Assembly (NCBI GenBank): GCA_002279065.1
Contig: NCKB01000004.1
Location: forward strand, 248,001 to 312,000
Origin: Lysobacterales bacterium 15-68-25
Lineage (GTDB): Bacteria > Pseudomonadota > Gammaproteobacteria > Xanthomonadales > Rhodanobacteraceae
Direction of reading: 5' to 3'
Length of the DNA stretch: 64,000 bases
Shown here: piece after piece, positions 18,030-26,446 of the stretch
Numbering within the stretch: position 1 is the stretch's first letter
Layout of the letters: the number at the start of each line of letters is the position of its first letter
Translations under genes and position numbers: made by a program
The notes under the pieces: model-generated
What the model was told of the DNA's origin: nothing
Seen by the model: the letters and a program-made list of their open reading frames with translations, nothing else
Databases searched by the model: none

Positions 18030-18062
18030 CACTCCCGGGCGCCGCCCCGGCGCCCGGGAGTG
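18030..18062. terminator. Very stable GC hairpin after phoH
   Basis: A perfect 15-bp stem (18030-18044 with 18048-18062) around a 3-nt CCC loop starts 8 nt after the phoH stop. No T run follows, so it is not a classical intrinsic terminator; it may act as one with rho, or protect the 3' end of the phoH message. Confidence 0.6.
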
Positions 18063-18127
18063 ATCGCTCGCGCCGGGACCGGACCGCAGCGCTATCCTTG
18101 TCGCCTGCCGTCCGGACCTCCGCTCCC

Positions 18128-19075
18128 ATGCACCTGTTCACTCCCCGCCTGATCGCCCTTTACCTGCTGCTCGCCTTCATCCTCTGCGTGCTGCTGGTGC
18201 ACCTGCGCGGGCGCGTGAAACTGCGCTTCGACCGCCAGCTGGTGGATCACTCGGCGGTGTTCGCCCCCTACAACCTGCTGATGTACGCCTTCTCGGCCGT
18301 GCCGGCGACGCCGATCCTCGACCGTCGCGGCTTTCCCCAGCTGGATCTGCTGCAAGCCAACTGGGAGGCGATCCGGGCCGAGGCGCTGTCGCTGTTCGAC
18401 GAGGGTCACATCCGTGCGGCGGAAAAACACAACGACGCCAGCTTCAACAGCTTCTTCAAGCAGGGCTGGAAGCGCTTCTACCTCAAGTGGTACGGCGAAC
18501 CGCTGGCCTCGGCCGAAGCACTGTGCCCGCAGACGGTGCGCCTGCTCAACAGCATTCCCAGCATCAAGGCGGCGATGTTCGCCCTGCTGCCACCGGGCTC
18601 CAAGCTCAACCCGCACCGCGACCCGTTCGCCGGCTCGCTGCGCTACCACCTGGGCCTGATCACGCCGAATTCGGACGACTGCCGCATCTTCGTCGACGGC
18701 CAGATGCACGCCTGGGGCGACGGCAAGGACGTGGTGTTCGACGAAACCTACGTGCACTGGGCGGAGAACAAGACCGACCAGACCCGGGTGATCCTGTTCG
18801 CCGACGTCGAGCGTCCGCTGCGCACGCGCTGGATGGAGGCCATCAACCGCCGCGTCGGCGCGTTCATGGGTTCGATCACCGCCTCGCCCAACAGCGACAC
18901 CACGGCGGAAAAGGTCGGCTTCGTCAACCGCGTCTTCGCCCTGAACCAGCGCGGGCGAGAGCGCAGCCGGGCCTTCAAGAGGAAGCACCCGAAACTGTTC
19001 CGGGCGCTGAAATACACCGCCATGCTGGTATTCATCTGGCTGGTCTTCCTGGCGCCCTGGCCGCTGGTTCGCTGA
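18128..19075 (+). CDS. Aspartyl/asparaginyl beta-hydroxylase family membrane protein (LpxO-like)
   Basis: A 315-residue Fe(II)/2-oxoglutarate oxygenase anchored by an N-terminal transmembrane helix (LIALYLLLAFILCVLLVHL) and with a second hydrophobic helix at the extreme C-terminus (TAMLVFIWLVFLAPW). The catalytic domain holds LNPHRDPFAGSLRYHLGL (HxD), and VFDETYVHWAENKTDQTR with the distal His, plus the Arg that binds 2-oxoglutarate. LpxO hydroxylates the secondary acyl chain of lipid A at the cytoplasmic face, so this is the likely role. Start set at ATG 18128; a TTG at 18098 would add ten residues that look unnatural before the membrane helix. Confidence 0.85.
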   Translation: MHLFTPRLIALYLLLAFILCVLLVHLRGRVKLRFDRQLVDHSAVFAPYNLLMYAFSAVPATPILDRRGFPQLDLLQANWEAIRAEALSLFDEGHIRAAEKHNDASFNSFFKQGWKRFYLKWYGEPLASAEALCPQTVRLLNSIPSIKAAMFALLPPGSKLNPHRDPFAGSLRYHLGLITPNSDDCRIFVDGQMHAWGDGKDVVFDETYVHWAENKTDQTRVILFADVERPLRTRWMEAINRRVGAFMGSITASPNSDTTAEKVGFVNRVFALNQRGRERSRAFKRKHPKLFRALKYTAMLVFIWLVFLAPWPLVR

Positions 19076-19116
19076 ACACGCCACATACAGCGCTGGCAGC
19101 CCGGCGGCCTGCGGAT

Positions 19117-19143
19117 GGTCACATTTGATTGCTGCGGTGCGTC
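19117..19143 (+). promoter_or_regulatory. Putative ECF41-type promoter
   Basis: GGTCACA (19117-19123) and CGTC (19140-19143) are 16 nt apart, one mismatch from the TGTCACA-N16-CGTC pattern I recall for ECF41 autoregulated promoters. It lies 30 nt before the sigma factor start, as expected for positive self control. Confidence 0.6.
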
Positions 19144-19172
19144 CTTGAGGCATCCCCTCCGGAGCCCACGCC

Positions 19173-20078
19173 ATGGATTCGCGTACAGCCCTGTTCCAGC
19201 AACACCGTCCGCGCCTTTTCGGACTCGCCTACCGCATGCTCGGCAGTCCCGCCGACGCCGAGGACGTGCTGCACGACGCATGGCTGCGCTGGCACACGCA
19301 TAAAGCGGACCGGCTCGACGACCCCGAGGCCTGGCTGGTGACCGTCACCACGAGGCTTGCGCTGGACCGGCTACGCCGGGCCAGGGTGGAGCGCGAGCAC
19401 TACACCGGACCATGGCTGCCCGAACCCATGCCTGCGGATGGCGGGCACCCCGACGCCGAGGCGGAGAGGAACGAGACCCTCAGCCTGTCCTTCCTGCTGC
19501 TGCTTGAGCGCCTCGGCCCCGAAGAGCGCGCCGCGTTCCTGCTCACCGAGGTGTTCGACTACCGTCACGGCGAGGCCGCGGCCATCCTGGACATCACCGA
19601 GGATGCCTGCCGGCAGCGCGTGCACCGGGCCCGCACCCGGCTCCGGGAGGGTCGCCCCCGCTTCCGTGTCGATGCGAAAACCCAGCAACGCTTGCTGCAG
19701 CGCTTCGTGACTGCCATGCAGCGGCCCGATCTGGAAACCCTGCGCGCGCTGTTCGCGGAAGATGCCGTCCACGTCAGCGACGGAGGCGGGCTGGTGCGCG
19801 CGGCCCTGCGTCCACTGCACGGTGCCGAGCGGCTGGCGCGACTCTATCTGCAGATCGGCGGCCAGATGTCGGGGCACGACATCGGCTTCGAGATCCGCAT
19901 GCTAAACGGCGCACCGGCACTGCTCATCCACGATGGCCAGACGCTGAGCACCGCCCTGTGGATCGAGGTTGACGAAGACGGCGAGCACATCGCCGCGGTG
20001 CACGCGCTGCGCCATCCGGACAAGCTGGCCAGGCTGCAGGCAGTCACGAAAACGGAGTCCCCCGCGTCCTTCTCCTGA
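19173..20078 (+). CDS. ECF41 family RNA polymerase sigma factor (SigJ-like) with SnoaL-like regulatory tail
   Basis: A 301-residue extracytoplasmic-function sigma factor. Sigma2 is at residues 8-75 (LFGLAYRMLGSPADAEDVLHD), sigma4 at about 105-160, joined by a linker with the WLPEP motif (GPWLPEP) known from ECF41. An extra C-terminal domain of about 130 residues has a SnoaL/NTF2 fold and carries DGGG and HPDKL, matching the DGGG and NPDKL signatures of the group. In this family the tail replaces an anti-sigma factor, with partial removal activating the protein (family knowledge). The next gene is the carboxymuconolactone-decarboxylase-like partner typical of ECF41 loci. Confidence 0.95.
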   Translation: MDSRTALFQQHRPRLFGLAYRMLGSPADAEDVLHDAWLRWHTHKADRLDDPEAWLVTVTTRLALDRLRRARVEREHYTGPWLPEPMPADGGHPDAEAERNETLSLSFLLLLERLGPEERAAFLLTEVFDYRHGEAAAILDITEDACRQRVHRARTRLREGRPRFRVDAKTQQRLLQRFVTAMQRPDLETLRALFAEDAVHVSDGGGLVRAALRPLHGAERLARLYLQIGGQMSGHDIGFEIRMLNGAPALLIHDGQTLSTALWIEVDEDGEHIAAVHALRHPDKLARLQAVTKTESPASFS

Positions 20079-20113
20079 GCGGCCGATCCGGGCCGCACTT
20101 CAAGGAGCCTTCC

Positions 20114-20572
20114 ATGACCCGTTTTGCCGTCCAACGCCACTATGCCTCCATGCAGCCGCTGATCACGCTCGGCCAGAACATCCGCACAGCCGGCCGGCTG
20201 GAGCCGGCCCTGATCGAGCTGGTGCAGATGCGCGTCTCGCAGATCAATGGCTGCGCCTTCTGCCTGGACATGCACAGCAAGGATGCCCGCGCCGCCGGAG
20301 AGACCGAGCAGCGGCTCTACCTGCTGCCGGCCTGGCGCGAAACCCGGCTGTACAGCGAGCGCGAACGCATCGCGCTGGCCTGGGCGGAGGAGCTGACCGA
20401 GCTGGCCTCGCCCGAGGCCGTATCCGACGCACTGTACGAGCAGGCACGGCAACTCTTCGAAGAGGAAGCACTGGTCGACCTTACCCTGCTGGTGGTGACC
20501 ATCAACAGCTGGAACCGGATCAGCATCACCGCACGCACGATCGGCGGCAACTACCGGCCCGGCGCACACTGA
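20114..20572 (+). CDS. Carboxymuconolactone decarboxylase-like (AhpD-fold) protein, ECF41 partner
   Basis: A 152-residue AhpD-fold protein. The redox motif CAFCLDMHSKDARAAG (C-x2-C with a His four residues on) is in place near residue 50, so it may act as a peroxidase-like thiol enzyme or alkylhydroperoxidase. CMD-family genes are one of three enzyme types that commonly sit beside ECF41 sigma factors, and this one begins 35 nt after the sigma gene with AAGGAG 8 nt before ATG. It is probably the main target of the sigma factor. The true substrate is not known for this group. Confidence 0.9.
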   Translation: MTRFAVQRHYASMQPLITLGQNIRTAGRLEPALIELVQMRVSQINGCAFCLDMHSKDARAAGETEQRLYLLPAWRETRLYSERERIALAWAEELTELASPEAVSDALYEQARQLFEEEALVDLTLLVVTINSWNRISITARTIGGNYRPGAH

Positions 20573-20595
20573 GCCTCCCCCAGGCAGAAACGAAC

Positions 20596-20621
20596 ACGGC
20601 CGCGGCGGATGCCGCGGCCGT
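20596..20621. terminator. Perfect hairpin between convergent genes
   Basis: An 11-bp perfect stem (20596-20606 with 20611-20621), 4-nt GGAT loop, lies between the AhpD-like gene and the icd gene that faces it. There is no T run, so it is likely a weak or shared terminator. Confidence 0.6.
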
Positions 20622-20647
20622 CTTGGCATGGACCGGGTCGACCCGGA

Positions 20648-21661
20648 TCAGCCCTTCACGCGACGCGCGATCGCCTCGCCGAAGCTCTCGGTCGAACCCT
20701 TGCCGCCCAGGTCCGGCGTCACGCTGTCGCGATCATTCGTCATGGTGTCGCGGATCGCCTGACGCAGCTTCGTGCCCTTCTCCACCATGCCCAGGTGATC
20801 GAGCATGTCGGCCGCGGCGAGCAGCAGCGCGCACGGGTTGGCAATGCCCTTGCCTGCGATGTCCGGTGCCGAGCCATGCACCGCCTCGAAGATCGCCGCG
20901 TGCTCGCCGATGTTGTCGCCCGGGGCCAGGCCCAGGCCGCCGACCAGGCCCGCGCAGAGGTCGGACAGGATGTCACCGAACAGGTTGGTGGTGACGATCA
21001 CGTCGAACTGCTCGGGGCGCATCACCAGCTGCATGCAGGTGTTGTCCACGATCATCTCGTTGAACTCGATCTGCGGATATTCCTTGGCGATCTCGCGGGC
21101 CACGTTGAGGAACAGCCCGGAGCTGGTCTTCATGATGTTGGCCTTGTGCACGGCCGTGACCTTCTTGCGGCCCTTCTTCACGGCCATCTCGAACGCATAG
21201 CGCACGATGCGCGTGCTGCCCTTGCGGGTGTTGCGGATGATCGACTGCGCGACCTCGCCGTCCTCGGACACCGTCTGGCCTTCGGCCAGGTAGGCGCCTT
21301 CGGTGTTTTCGCGCACGGTGATGATGTCGATGTTGTCGTAGCGCGACTTGGTGCCCGGGAAGCTGATCGCCGGGCGGACGTTCGCGTACAGGTCGAAGTG
21401 GCGGCGCAGGGTGACGTTGATCGAGGTGAAACCACCGCCGATCGGGGTGGTCAGCGGCCCCTTGAGCGCGACCTTGTGCTGGGCGATCTTGTCCAGCGTC
21501 TCCTTCGGCAACAGATCGCCGTGCTTGTCCAGCGCGACCATGCCGGCCTCGGCGAAGTCGTACTCCAGACCGCAATCCAGCGCGTCGAGCACGCGCAGGG
21601 TGGCGGTCATGATCTCAGGGCCGATGCCGTCGCCGGGGATCACGGCAATGGTCTTGCTCAT
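20648..21661 (-). CDS. Isocitrate dehydrogenase, NAD-dependent type
   Basis: A 337-residue beta-decarboxylating dehydrogenase of the NAD-IDH/homoisocitrate/3-isopropylmalate group. Substrate blocks are VIPGDGIGPEI, the phosphate- or carboxylate-binding LYANVRPAISFPG, VRENTEGAYLAEG and the metal site FGDILSDLCAGLVGGLG. The Y-to-K pair (E N T E G x Y, and the later K of VTAVHKANIMK) is conserved. Shortness and the absence of Icd phospho-Ser context separate it from E. coli NADP-IDH; an isopropylmalate dehydrogenase is less likely given NENTEG-type motif and no leu operon here. RBS AAGGAG is 8 nt before ATG. Monocistronic. Confidence 0.88.
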   Translation of the reverse strand: MSKTIAVIPGDGIGPEIMTATLRVLDALDCGLEYDFAEAGMVALDKHGDLLPKETLDKIAQHKVALKGPLTTPIGGGFTSINVTLRRHFDLYANVRPAISFPGTKSRYDNIDIITVRENTEGAYLAEGQTVSEDGEVAQSIIRNTRKGSTRIVRYAFEMAVKKGRKKVTAVHKANIMKTSSGLFLNVAREIAKEYPQIEFNEMIVDNTCMQLVMRPEQFDVIVTTNLFGDILSDLCAGLVGGLGLAPGDNIGEHAAIFEAVHGSAPDIAGKGIANPCALLLAAADMLDHLGMVEKGTKLRQAIRDTMTNDRDSVTPDLGGKGSTESFGEAIARRVKG

Positions 21662-21749
21662 GGGGGTGCTCCTTGGGATGCGTTTCCGGGGGAAGGTGCC
21701 CGTTGGGGAAATCGGGACCTCATAACCGCCGAATTATCGCTTATGCCCG

Positions 21750-21779
21750 CTGCGACGACCACCGGCCCGGCCGTCGCAG
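21750..21779. terminator. Hairpin between the AhpD-like gene and icd
   Basis: An 8-bp perfect stem (21750-21757 with 21772-21779) with a CCGG-rich loop lies behind the grxC/AhpD-like operon and upstream of icd. No T run; terminator role is tentative. Confidence 0.4.
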
Positions 21780-21824
21780 TCGATGCAAATGCTTGTACGC
21801 AGCGTCCCAAAAAGCTGCACGCAC

Positions 21825-22211
21825 TCAGGCGTGGTCGGCACACTCCGACGTCCGGCCGGAGCCGCCCTCGAGCTGGTCGAGGAAGTCCACCGCGCGGCGC
21901 AGATGCGGGATCACGATGGAGCCACCGACGATCAGACCGACGCTGAAGGTCTCGAAGAACTCCTCTCGCGTCACGCCCGCTTCCTTGCACTGGGCGACGT
22001 GGTAACTGATGCAGTCGTCGCAGCGCAGCACCATCGAAGCGACCAGACCCAGCAGCTCCTTGGTCTTCACGTCGAGCGCGCCGCCCTTGTAGGTCTGCGT
22101 ATCCAGCGCGAAGAAGCGGCGCACCACCTGGTTGTCCTCGGCAAGAATCCGCTCGTTCATGCGCTGGCGGAACGCGGTGAACTCGGCGACACGATCCTTT
22201 TCGGCACTCAT
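21825..22211 (-). CDS. Carboxymuconolactone decarboxylase family protein (AhpD-like)
   Basis: A 128-residue AhpD-fold protein. The active pair C-x2-C-x3-H is present in LRCDDCISYHVAQC at about residue 65, and the helix GVTREEFFETFSVGLIVGGSIVIPHLRRAVDFLDQL is typical of the family. Its start overlaps the stop of grxC by 4 nt (ATGA), so the two are translated together; a glutaredoxin partner suits a thiol peroxidase-like enzyme, but that reaction is inference. A second AhpD-like gene of a different subgroup lies 1.3 kb away beside the ECF41 factor. Confidence 0.88.
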   Translation of the reverse strand: MSAEKDRVAEFTAFRQRMNERILAEDNQVVRRFFALDTQTYKGGALDVKTKELLGLVASMVLRCDDCISYHVAQCKEAGVTREEFFETFSVGLIVGGSIVIPHLRRAVDFLDQLEGGSGRTSECADHA

Positions 22212-22471
22212 GCGCTGGCTCCCAGCAACTCGGCCAGCTTGCCACTGCGATCGGCGGCGACCAGGTCGTCGAAACCGCCCACGTGCTGGTCATTGATGAA
22301 GATCTGCGGCACCGTGCGCCGCCCGCCGCTGCGGGCCAGCATGGTGTCGCGTTGCGTGGGGTCCATGTCGATACGCACCTCCGTCCAGTCCAGGCCCTTG
22401 GACTTCAACAGGTTTTTCGCCGCCACGCAGTAGGGGCAGACGGCGGTGGAATAGACCTCGATCTTGGGCAT
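22208..22471 (-). CDS. grxC: Glutaredoxin 3
   Basis: An 87-residue dithiol glutaredoxin that reduces disulphides with glutathione. The active motif CPYC is at residues 12-15 (VYSTAVCPYCVAAKNLL), followed by the cis-proline block RTVPQIFIND and the glutathione-binding GGFDDL. The start is the ATG at 22469-22471; a longer open frame has no family support. Its stop overlaps the downstream AhpD-like gene by 4 nt. It is divergent from the bepA gene across 148 nt. Confidence 0.97.
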   Translation of the reverse strand: MPKIEVYSTAVCPYCVAAKNLLKSKGLDWTEVRIDMDPTQRDTMLARSGGRRTVPQIFINDQHVGGFDDLVAADRSGKLAELLGASA

Positions 22472-22619
22472 TGCCGGACTCCAGGGAAAAGCCTTCAGGT
22501 GGGCACAGTTGGGGACGCGCCCGCCGCTACGCAAGGCAGCTGGCGGGTGAACGGGTACGCGCCGGCCGGCCGGAACCGGAGCGCGACCGTCGTGGTCGCA
22601 GTGTTATTGTCGCCGACCT

Positions 22620-24242
22620 ATGGCCATGGCACCACGACGCCCCCTTCCCCGCCTGTTCACCGCGTTGGTCAGCGCCGGACTCTGCTTCGCAGCCGGTGCG
22701 CAGGACAACGTGCGCCTGCCCGACCTCGGCAGCTCGGCGAACACCCTGATTTCCGACCAGGAGGCGGACAACTACGGCGCTGCCATGCTGCGCCAGATGC
22801 GCGCACTGGACATGGTGGTCGACGACCCGCTGCTGGACGACTACATCAACCACCTCGGCTACCGTCTGGTGGCGGCCAGCGACAAGCCCAAGGACCATTT
22901 CCGCTTCCTGATCGTGAAGGATCCGGAAATCAATGCGTTCGCCGCCCCGGGCGGCTACATCGCGGTGAATTCCGGACTGATCCAGATCACCCGCAGCGAG
23001 AGCGAACTGGCCGGCGTGATCGCCCACGAGATCGGCCACATCACGCAGAACCACCTGCAGCGCGCGTTCGAGGCATCCAAGAAGGACGCCCCGCTGATGG
23101 CGCTGATCCTGCTCGGCGCGATCGCCGCCGGCTCCAGCGCCCATTCCGGCGATGCCGCCGGCGCGATCCTGATGGGTGGCCAGGGCGCGCTGATGCAGAA
23201 ACAGATCAACTTCACCCGCAAGGACGAGATCGAGGCGGACCGGGTGGGTATCCAGACCCTGGCCCGAGCCGGTTTCGATCCCAACGCCATGGCGGCGTTC
23301 TTCGAGCGGATGGAAGACACGCTGCGCACTGGTTCGGGAGGCGACGGCGTGCCCGCGCTGCTGCAGGACCACCCTGTCACCACCGAGCGCATCAGCGATG
23401 CCAAGGAGCGTGCCGGTGCGCTGATCGCGATGCAGAAGGAGCGCCCCAGCGGCAACACCATCGATCCGAAGCAATGGGCACAGAGCACGGCACCGATCGC
23501 CTACGTACGCGACCCGATCAACCTGCTGCCGACCCAGCCTGCATCGAGCGGGGTCGACAGCTACGCACTGATGCGCGAGCGGGTCCGCGTGCTGGCCGGC
23601 GACCCGCTGCGACTGGTCACCTACTACTCCGCCAACCTTCCCCGCCACGGCTTCGATACGCTGGCCAACCGTTACGGGTATGCGCTCGCACTGACCCGCA
23701 GCGGCAGCGGCGCAAGGGCGGTGGCCGTCCTCCAGCCGCTGCTGGCCGGGCATCCCGACAATCAGGTGCTGCGTCTGGCCCTGGCCGACGCCGAACTGCA
23801 GGAAGGCCACCGCGGCCAGGCGCTCTCGACCTACGCAGCGCTCAACGATGAATCTCCGCGCAACCCCGCGATCACCCTGGCCTATGCCAAGGCACTGATC
23901 ATCGACAAGCCGACCAGCGCCCAGGCCGCCCAGGCCGCCGCCCTGCTGCGCCCGGCCATCGATACCAGCGAGGACCCGGAGATCTTCCGCACCTACGCCC
24001 GGGCCAACGAACTCGCCGGATACGCCGCCCGCGCCGGCGAGGCCTACGCTGACGCCAGCTACCTGTCCGGTCGACCGTTCGACGCACTGGAACAGCTCAA
24101 GCGACTGCTCAAGCGGGATGACCTGGACTACTACGCACGAGCCCGTATCCAGGCGCGGATCGCCGAGCTTACCCCGCTGGTGCTCGAGCTGCGCAAGCGC
24201 AAGGTGCAGACCGAGGACAACCCGGATCGCGGCCAGCAGTAA
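22620..24242 (+). CDS. bepA: Periplasmic metalloprotease / chaperone with TPR domain (BepA-like, M48)
   Basis: A 540-residue exported protein. Residues 1-30 form a signal peptide ending after AGAQ. The M48 zinc protease domain (about 45-270) has the HExxH motif in GVIAHEIGHITQNHL and a downstream Glu in EIEADRVGIQTL. The C-terminal half (about 310-540) is a series of TPR-like helices (ALADAELQEGHRGQALSTYAALN). In E. coli BepA checks assembly of LptD and other outer-membrane proteins. Here this role is inferred from identical architecture. Followed by phoB after 92 nt. Confidence 0.92.
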   Translation: MAMAPRRPLPRLFTALVSAGLCFAAGAQDNVRLPDLGSSANTLISDQEADNYGAAMLRQMRALDMVVDDPLLDDYINHLGYRLVAASDKPKDHFRFLIVKDPEINAFAAPGGYIAVNSGLIQITRSESELAGVIAHEIGHITQNHLQRAFEASKKDAPLMALILLGAIAAGSSAHSGDAAGAILMGGQGALMQKQINFTRKDEIEADRVGIQTLARAGFDPNAMAAFFERMEDTLRTGSGGDGVPALLQDHPVTTERISDAKERAGALIAMQKERPSGNTIDPKQWAQSTAPIAYVRDPINLLPTQPASSGVDSYALMRERVRVLAGDPLRLVTYYSANLPRHGFDTLANRYGYALALTRSGSGARAVAVLQPLLAGHPDNQVLRLALADAELQEGHRGQALSTYAALNDESPRNPAITLAYAKALIIDKPTSAQAAQAAALLRPAIDTSEDPEIFRTYARANELAGYAARAGEAYADASYLSGRPFDALEQLKRLLKRDDLDYYARARIQARIAELTPLVLELRKRKVQTEDNPDRGQQ

Positions 24243-24269
24243 CCGGGGTGACATCCGGCCGCGGCACAT

Positions 24270-24287
24270 CTGTCATCGCGACGTAAC
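24270..24287 (+). promoter_or_regulatory. Possible Pho box before phoB
   Basis: CTGTCAT (24270-24276), 4 nt, then ACGTAAC (24281-24287): the first repeat is perfect, the second shares three of seven positions with CTGTCAT. The distance of 48 nt to the GTG start fits an autoregulated phoB promoter. Weak in its second half. Confidence 0.4.
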
Positions 24288-24334
24288 ATAATGACGCTGC
24301 AATCCCACCGTCACAGACATGGGCGTAAGCAAGC

Positions 24335-25024
24335 GTGCACAAGCGCATTCTGATCGTTGAAGACGAAGCCTCGATCCGCGACATGGTCGCATTCGCCCTG
24401 CGCAAGGCCGGCATGGAAGCCACCCAGGCCGCCGACGCCCGGGCAGCCCAGCTGGCCATCGCCGAACAGGTACCCGACCTGATCCTGCTGGACTGGATGC
24501 TGCCGGGCACCAGCGGCCTGGAGCTGGCCCGGCGCCTGCGCAAGGAGGAGCTGAGCAGGGAGATCCCGATCATCATGCTCACGGCACGCGGTGAGGAAAT
24601 GGACCGCGTCAACGGTCTGGAGGCCGGTGTCGACGACTACGTCATCAAACCGTTCTCCACCCGCGAACTGATCGCCCGCATCAAGGCGGTGCTGCGGCGA
24701 AGCCATGGCGACGACGGCTCCGGCATCGTGGAGCTGGGCGCCCTGCGCATCGACGGCCCCGCGCACCGCGTGTTCGCCGGCGACGAGCCCGTCTCGATCG
24801 GGCCGACCGAATATCGCCTGCTGTACTTCTTCATGACCCACCCGGAGCGGGTGTACTCCCGCGCCCAGTTGCTCGACCACGTCTGGGGCGGCAGCGTGTA
24901 CGTGGAGGAGCGCACCGTGGACGTGCACATCCGGCGCCTGCGCAAGACGCTCGAGCCGTTCAAGCTGGACGACATGGTGCAGACGGTTCGCGGCTCGGGC
25001 TACCGCTTCTCGGCCAGCGTCTGA
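24335..25024 (+). CDS. phoB: Phosphate regulon response regulator PhoB
   Basis: A 229-residue OmpR-family regulator. Receiver domain in 1-120 with acidic pair EDEAS, phospho-Asp in [16 protein letters not shown] and conserved Lys in [13 protein letters not shown]; winged-helix DNA-binding domain in 130-229 ([33 protein letters not shown]). The start is GTG at 24335 ([10 protein letters not shown]), which leaves the standard length. It is followed 78 nt later by phoR and then ppk1-ppx, which ties phosphate sensing to polyphosphate metabolism. Confidence 0.96.
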   Translation: MHKRILIVEDEASIRDMVAFALRKAGMEATQAADARAAQLAIAEQVPDLILLDWMLPGTSGLELARRLRKEELSREIPIIMLTARGEEMDRVNGLEAGVDDYVIKPFSTRELIARIKAVLRRSHGDDGSGIVELGALRIDGPAHRVFAGDEPVSIGPTEYRLLYFFMTHPERVYSRAQLLDHVWGGSVYVEERTVDVHIRRLRKTLEPFKLDDMVQTVRGSGYRFSASV

Positions 25025-25102
25025 GCACCCGGGGGATCGCTTGCACGCGAGCGGCCGATTGCCGATCCTGCCGGCTGACCTGATCCGCGGGAATCCGTTG
25101 CC

Positions 25103-26371
25103 TTGAACTCCGTTCGCCTTCCCGCCACGCCGACGCTGGCCGCATTCGCAGTCGCCGGTCTTGTCCTCGGCGGCTGGCTCGGCCATGCGCTCGGCCATGG
25201 GCTGCTGGCAGGCGTCGCCGTGGTCGCGCTGGCGGAAATCGTCTTGCTGCTGTCTTCGATCCGTCATCTGCGACGCGCGATGATCGCGTCGCCCCGTCCT
25301 TCCCCGCTGGCGCATGACCGTTTCATGACACGTACCCGCCGTATCGCCTCCAGTCTGCGCGACCTGCGCAGCGCCGCCAGCAACCTCCCCGATGCCGTAG
25401 TGCTGCTGGACAACGAGCAGCATGTGCGCTGGTTCAACCATGCGGCGGAGGACCTGCTCGGCCTGCGCCGCCCGCAGGACCGGGGCACCGACCTGCACGA
25501 GCGGCTGCGCCACTCCGACCTGGCCGGCTGGCTGGAGGACGGCGCGCGCGAGCCGCTCAACGACATCCCTGCGCCAGGGCGCCCGGATCGGCACCTCAAC
25601 GTGACCCTGCTGCCGTTCGGCCGCCGCCAGCGCCTGCTGCTGGCGCGCGACATCAGCGACCTGACCCGGCTTGAGCAGGTACGCCGGGACTTCGTCGCCA
25701 ACGTCTCGCACGAGCTGCGCACGCCGCTGACGGTGATCCACGGCTACCTCGAGCTGCTCGACCCGGAGGACGTACCCGAGCTGGCCCCGGTGCTGGGCGA
25801 GATGCGCGCCCAGTCCAAGCGCATGGGCCAGATCGTCGAGGATCTGCTGACCCTGTCTCGACTGGAGACGCAAGAACACGTCACCGACGAGCGCGTGGCG
25901 ATGGCGCCGCTGCTTGCGACCTTACGCAAGGAAGCGGAAGCGCTCAGCCAGGGGCGACATCGGATCGTGCTTGAATCCACCGCCGAGACCGACCTGCTGG
26001 GCTCGCCGAAGGACCTGCACAGCGCCTTCTCCAACCTGGTGAGCAACGCGGTGCGTTACACCCCGGCGGGCGGCACCATCACCATCCGCTGGCAGCGCAA
26101 GGGCGACGGCGCGGTGTACTCGGTGAGCGACACCGGCTTCGGCATTCCGGCCAACCATCTGTCACGCCTGACCGAGCGCTTCTATCGAGTATCGTCGAGC
26201 CGCTCGCGCGACACCGGCGGCACCGGACTGGGCCTGTCCATCGTCAAGCACGTGCTGAACCTGCACCAGGCTCGCCTGCAGATCGAAAGCACCCCTGGCC
26301 AGGGCTCGACCTTCTCCTGCCATTTCGGCCGCGATCGCCTGCTCGGCCCGGCCTCCGGCGACGAGGGCTGA
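25103..26371 (+). CDS. phoR: Phosphate sensor histidine kinase PhoR
   Basis: A 422-residue membrane kinase. Two hydrophobic stretches at the N-terminus (about 10-58) form a short hairpin with almost no periplasmic loop, as in E. coli PhoR, followed by a PAS domain (about 88-185, DAVVLLDNEQHVRWFNHAAE), HisKA with the phospho-His in NVSHELRTPLTVIHGYLELL, and HATPase_c (VSDTGFGIPANHLSRLTERF, GGTGLGLSIVKHVL). The listed start is a TTG at 25103, the only plausible in-frame start before the first helix. It pairs with PhoB upstream; control through PstSCAB-PhoU is family knowledge, since those genes are not in this window. Confidence 0.95.
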   Translation: MNSVRLPATPTLAAFAVAGLVLGGWLGHALGHGLLAGVAVVALAEIVLLLSSIRHLRRAMIASPRPSPLAHDRFMTRTRRIASSLRDLRSAASNLPDAVVLLDNEQHVRWFNHAAEDLLGLRRPQDRGTDLHERLRHSDLAGWLEDGAREPLNDIPAPGRPDRHLNVTLLPFGRRQRLLLARDISDLTRLEQVRRDFVANVSHELRTPLTVIHGYLELLDPEDVPELAPVLGEMRAQSKRMGQIVEDLLTLSRLETQEHVTDERVAMAPLLATLRKEAEALSQGRHRIVLESTAETDLLGSPKDLHSAFSNLVSNAVRYTPAGGTITIRWQRKGDGAVYSVSDTGFGIPANHLSRLTERFYRVSSSRSRDTGGTGLGLSIVKHVLNLHQARLQIESTPGQGSTFSCHFGRDRLLGPASGDEG

Positions 26372-26446
26372 ATCAACGCCTCGTAACCTGGACGCCGGAC
26401 CGGCGCATGGGATGTGCGGCGGCCACAGTTGCGACAGAATGGCCGC

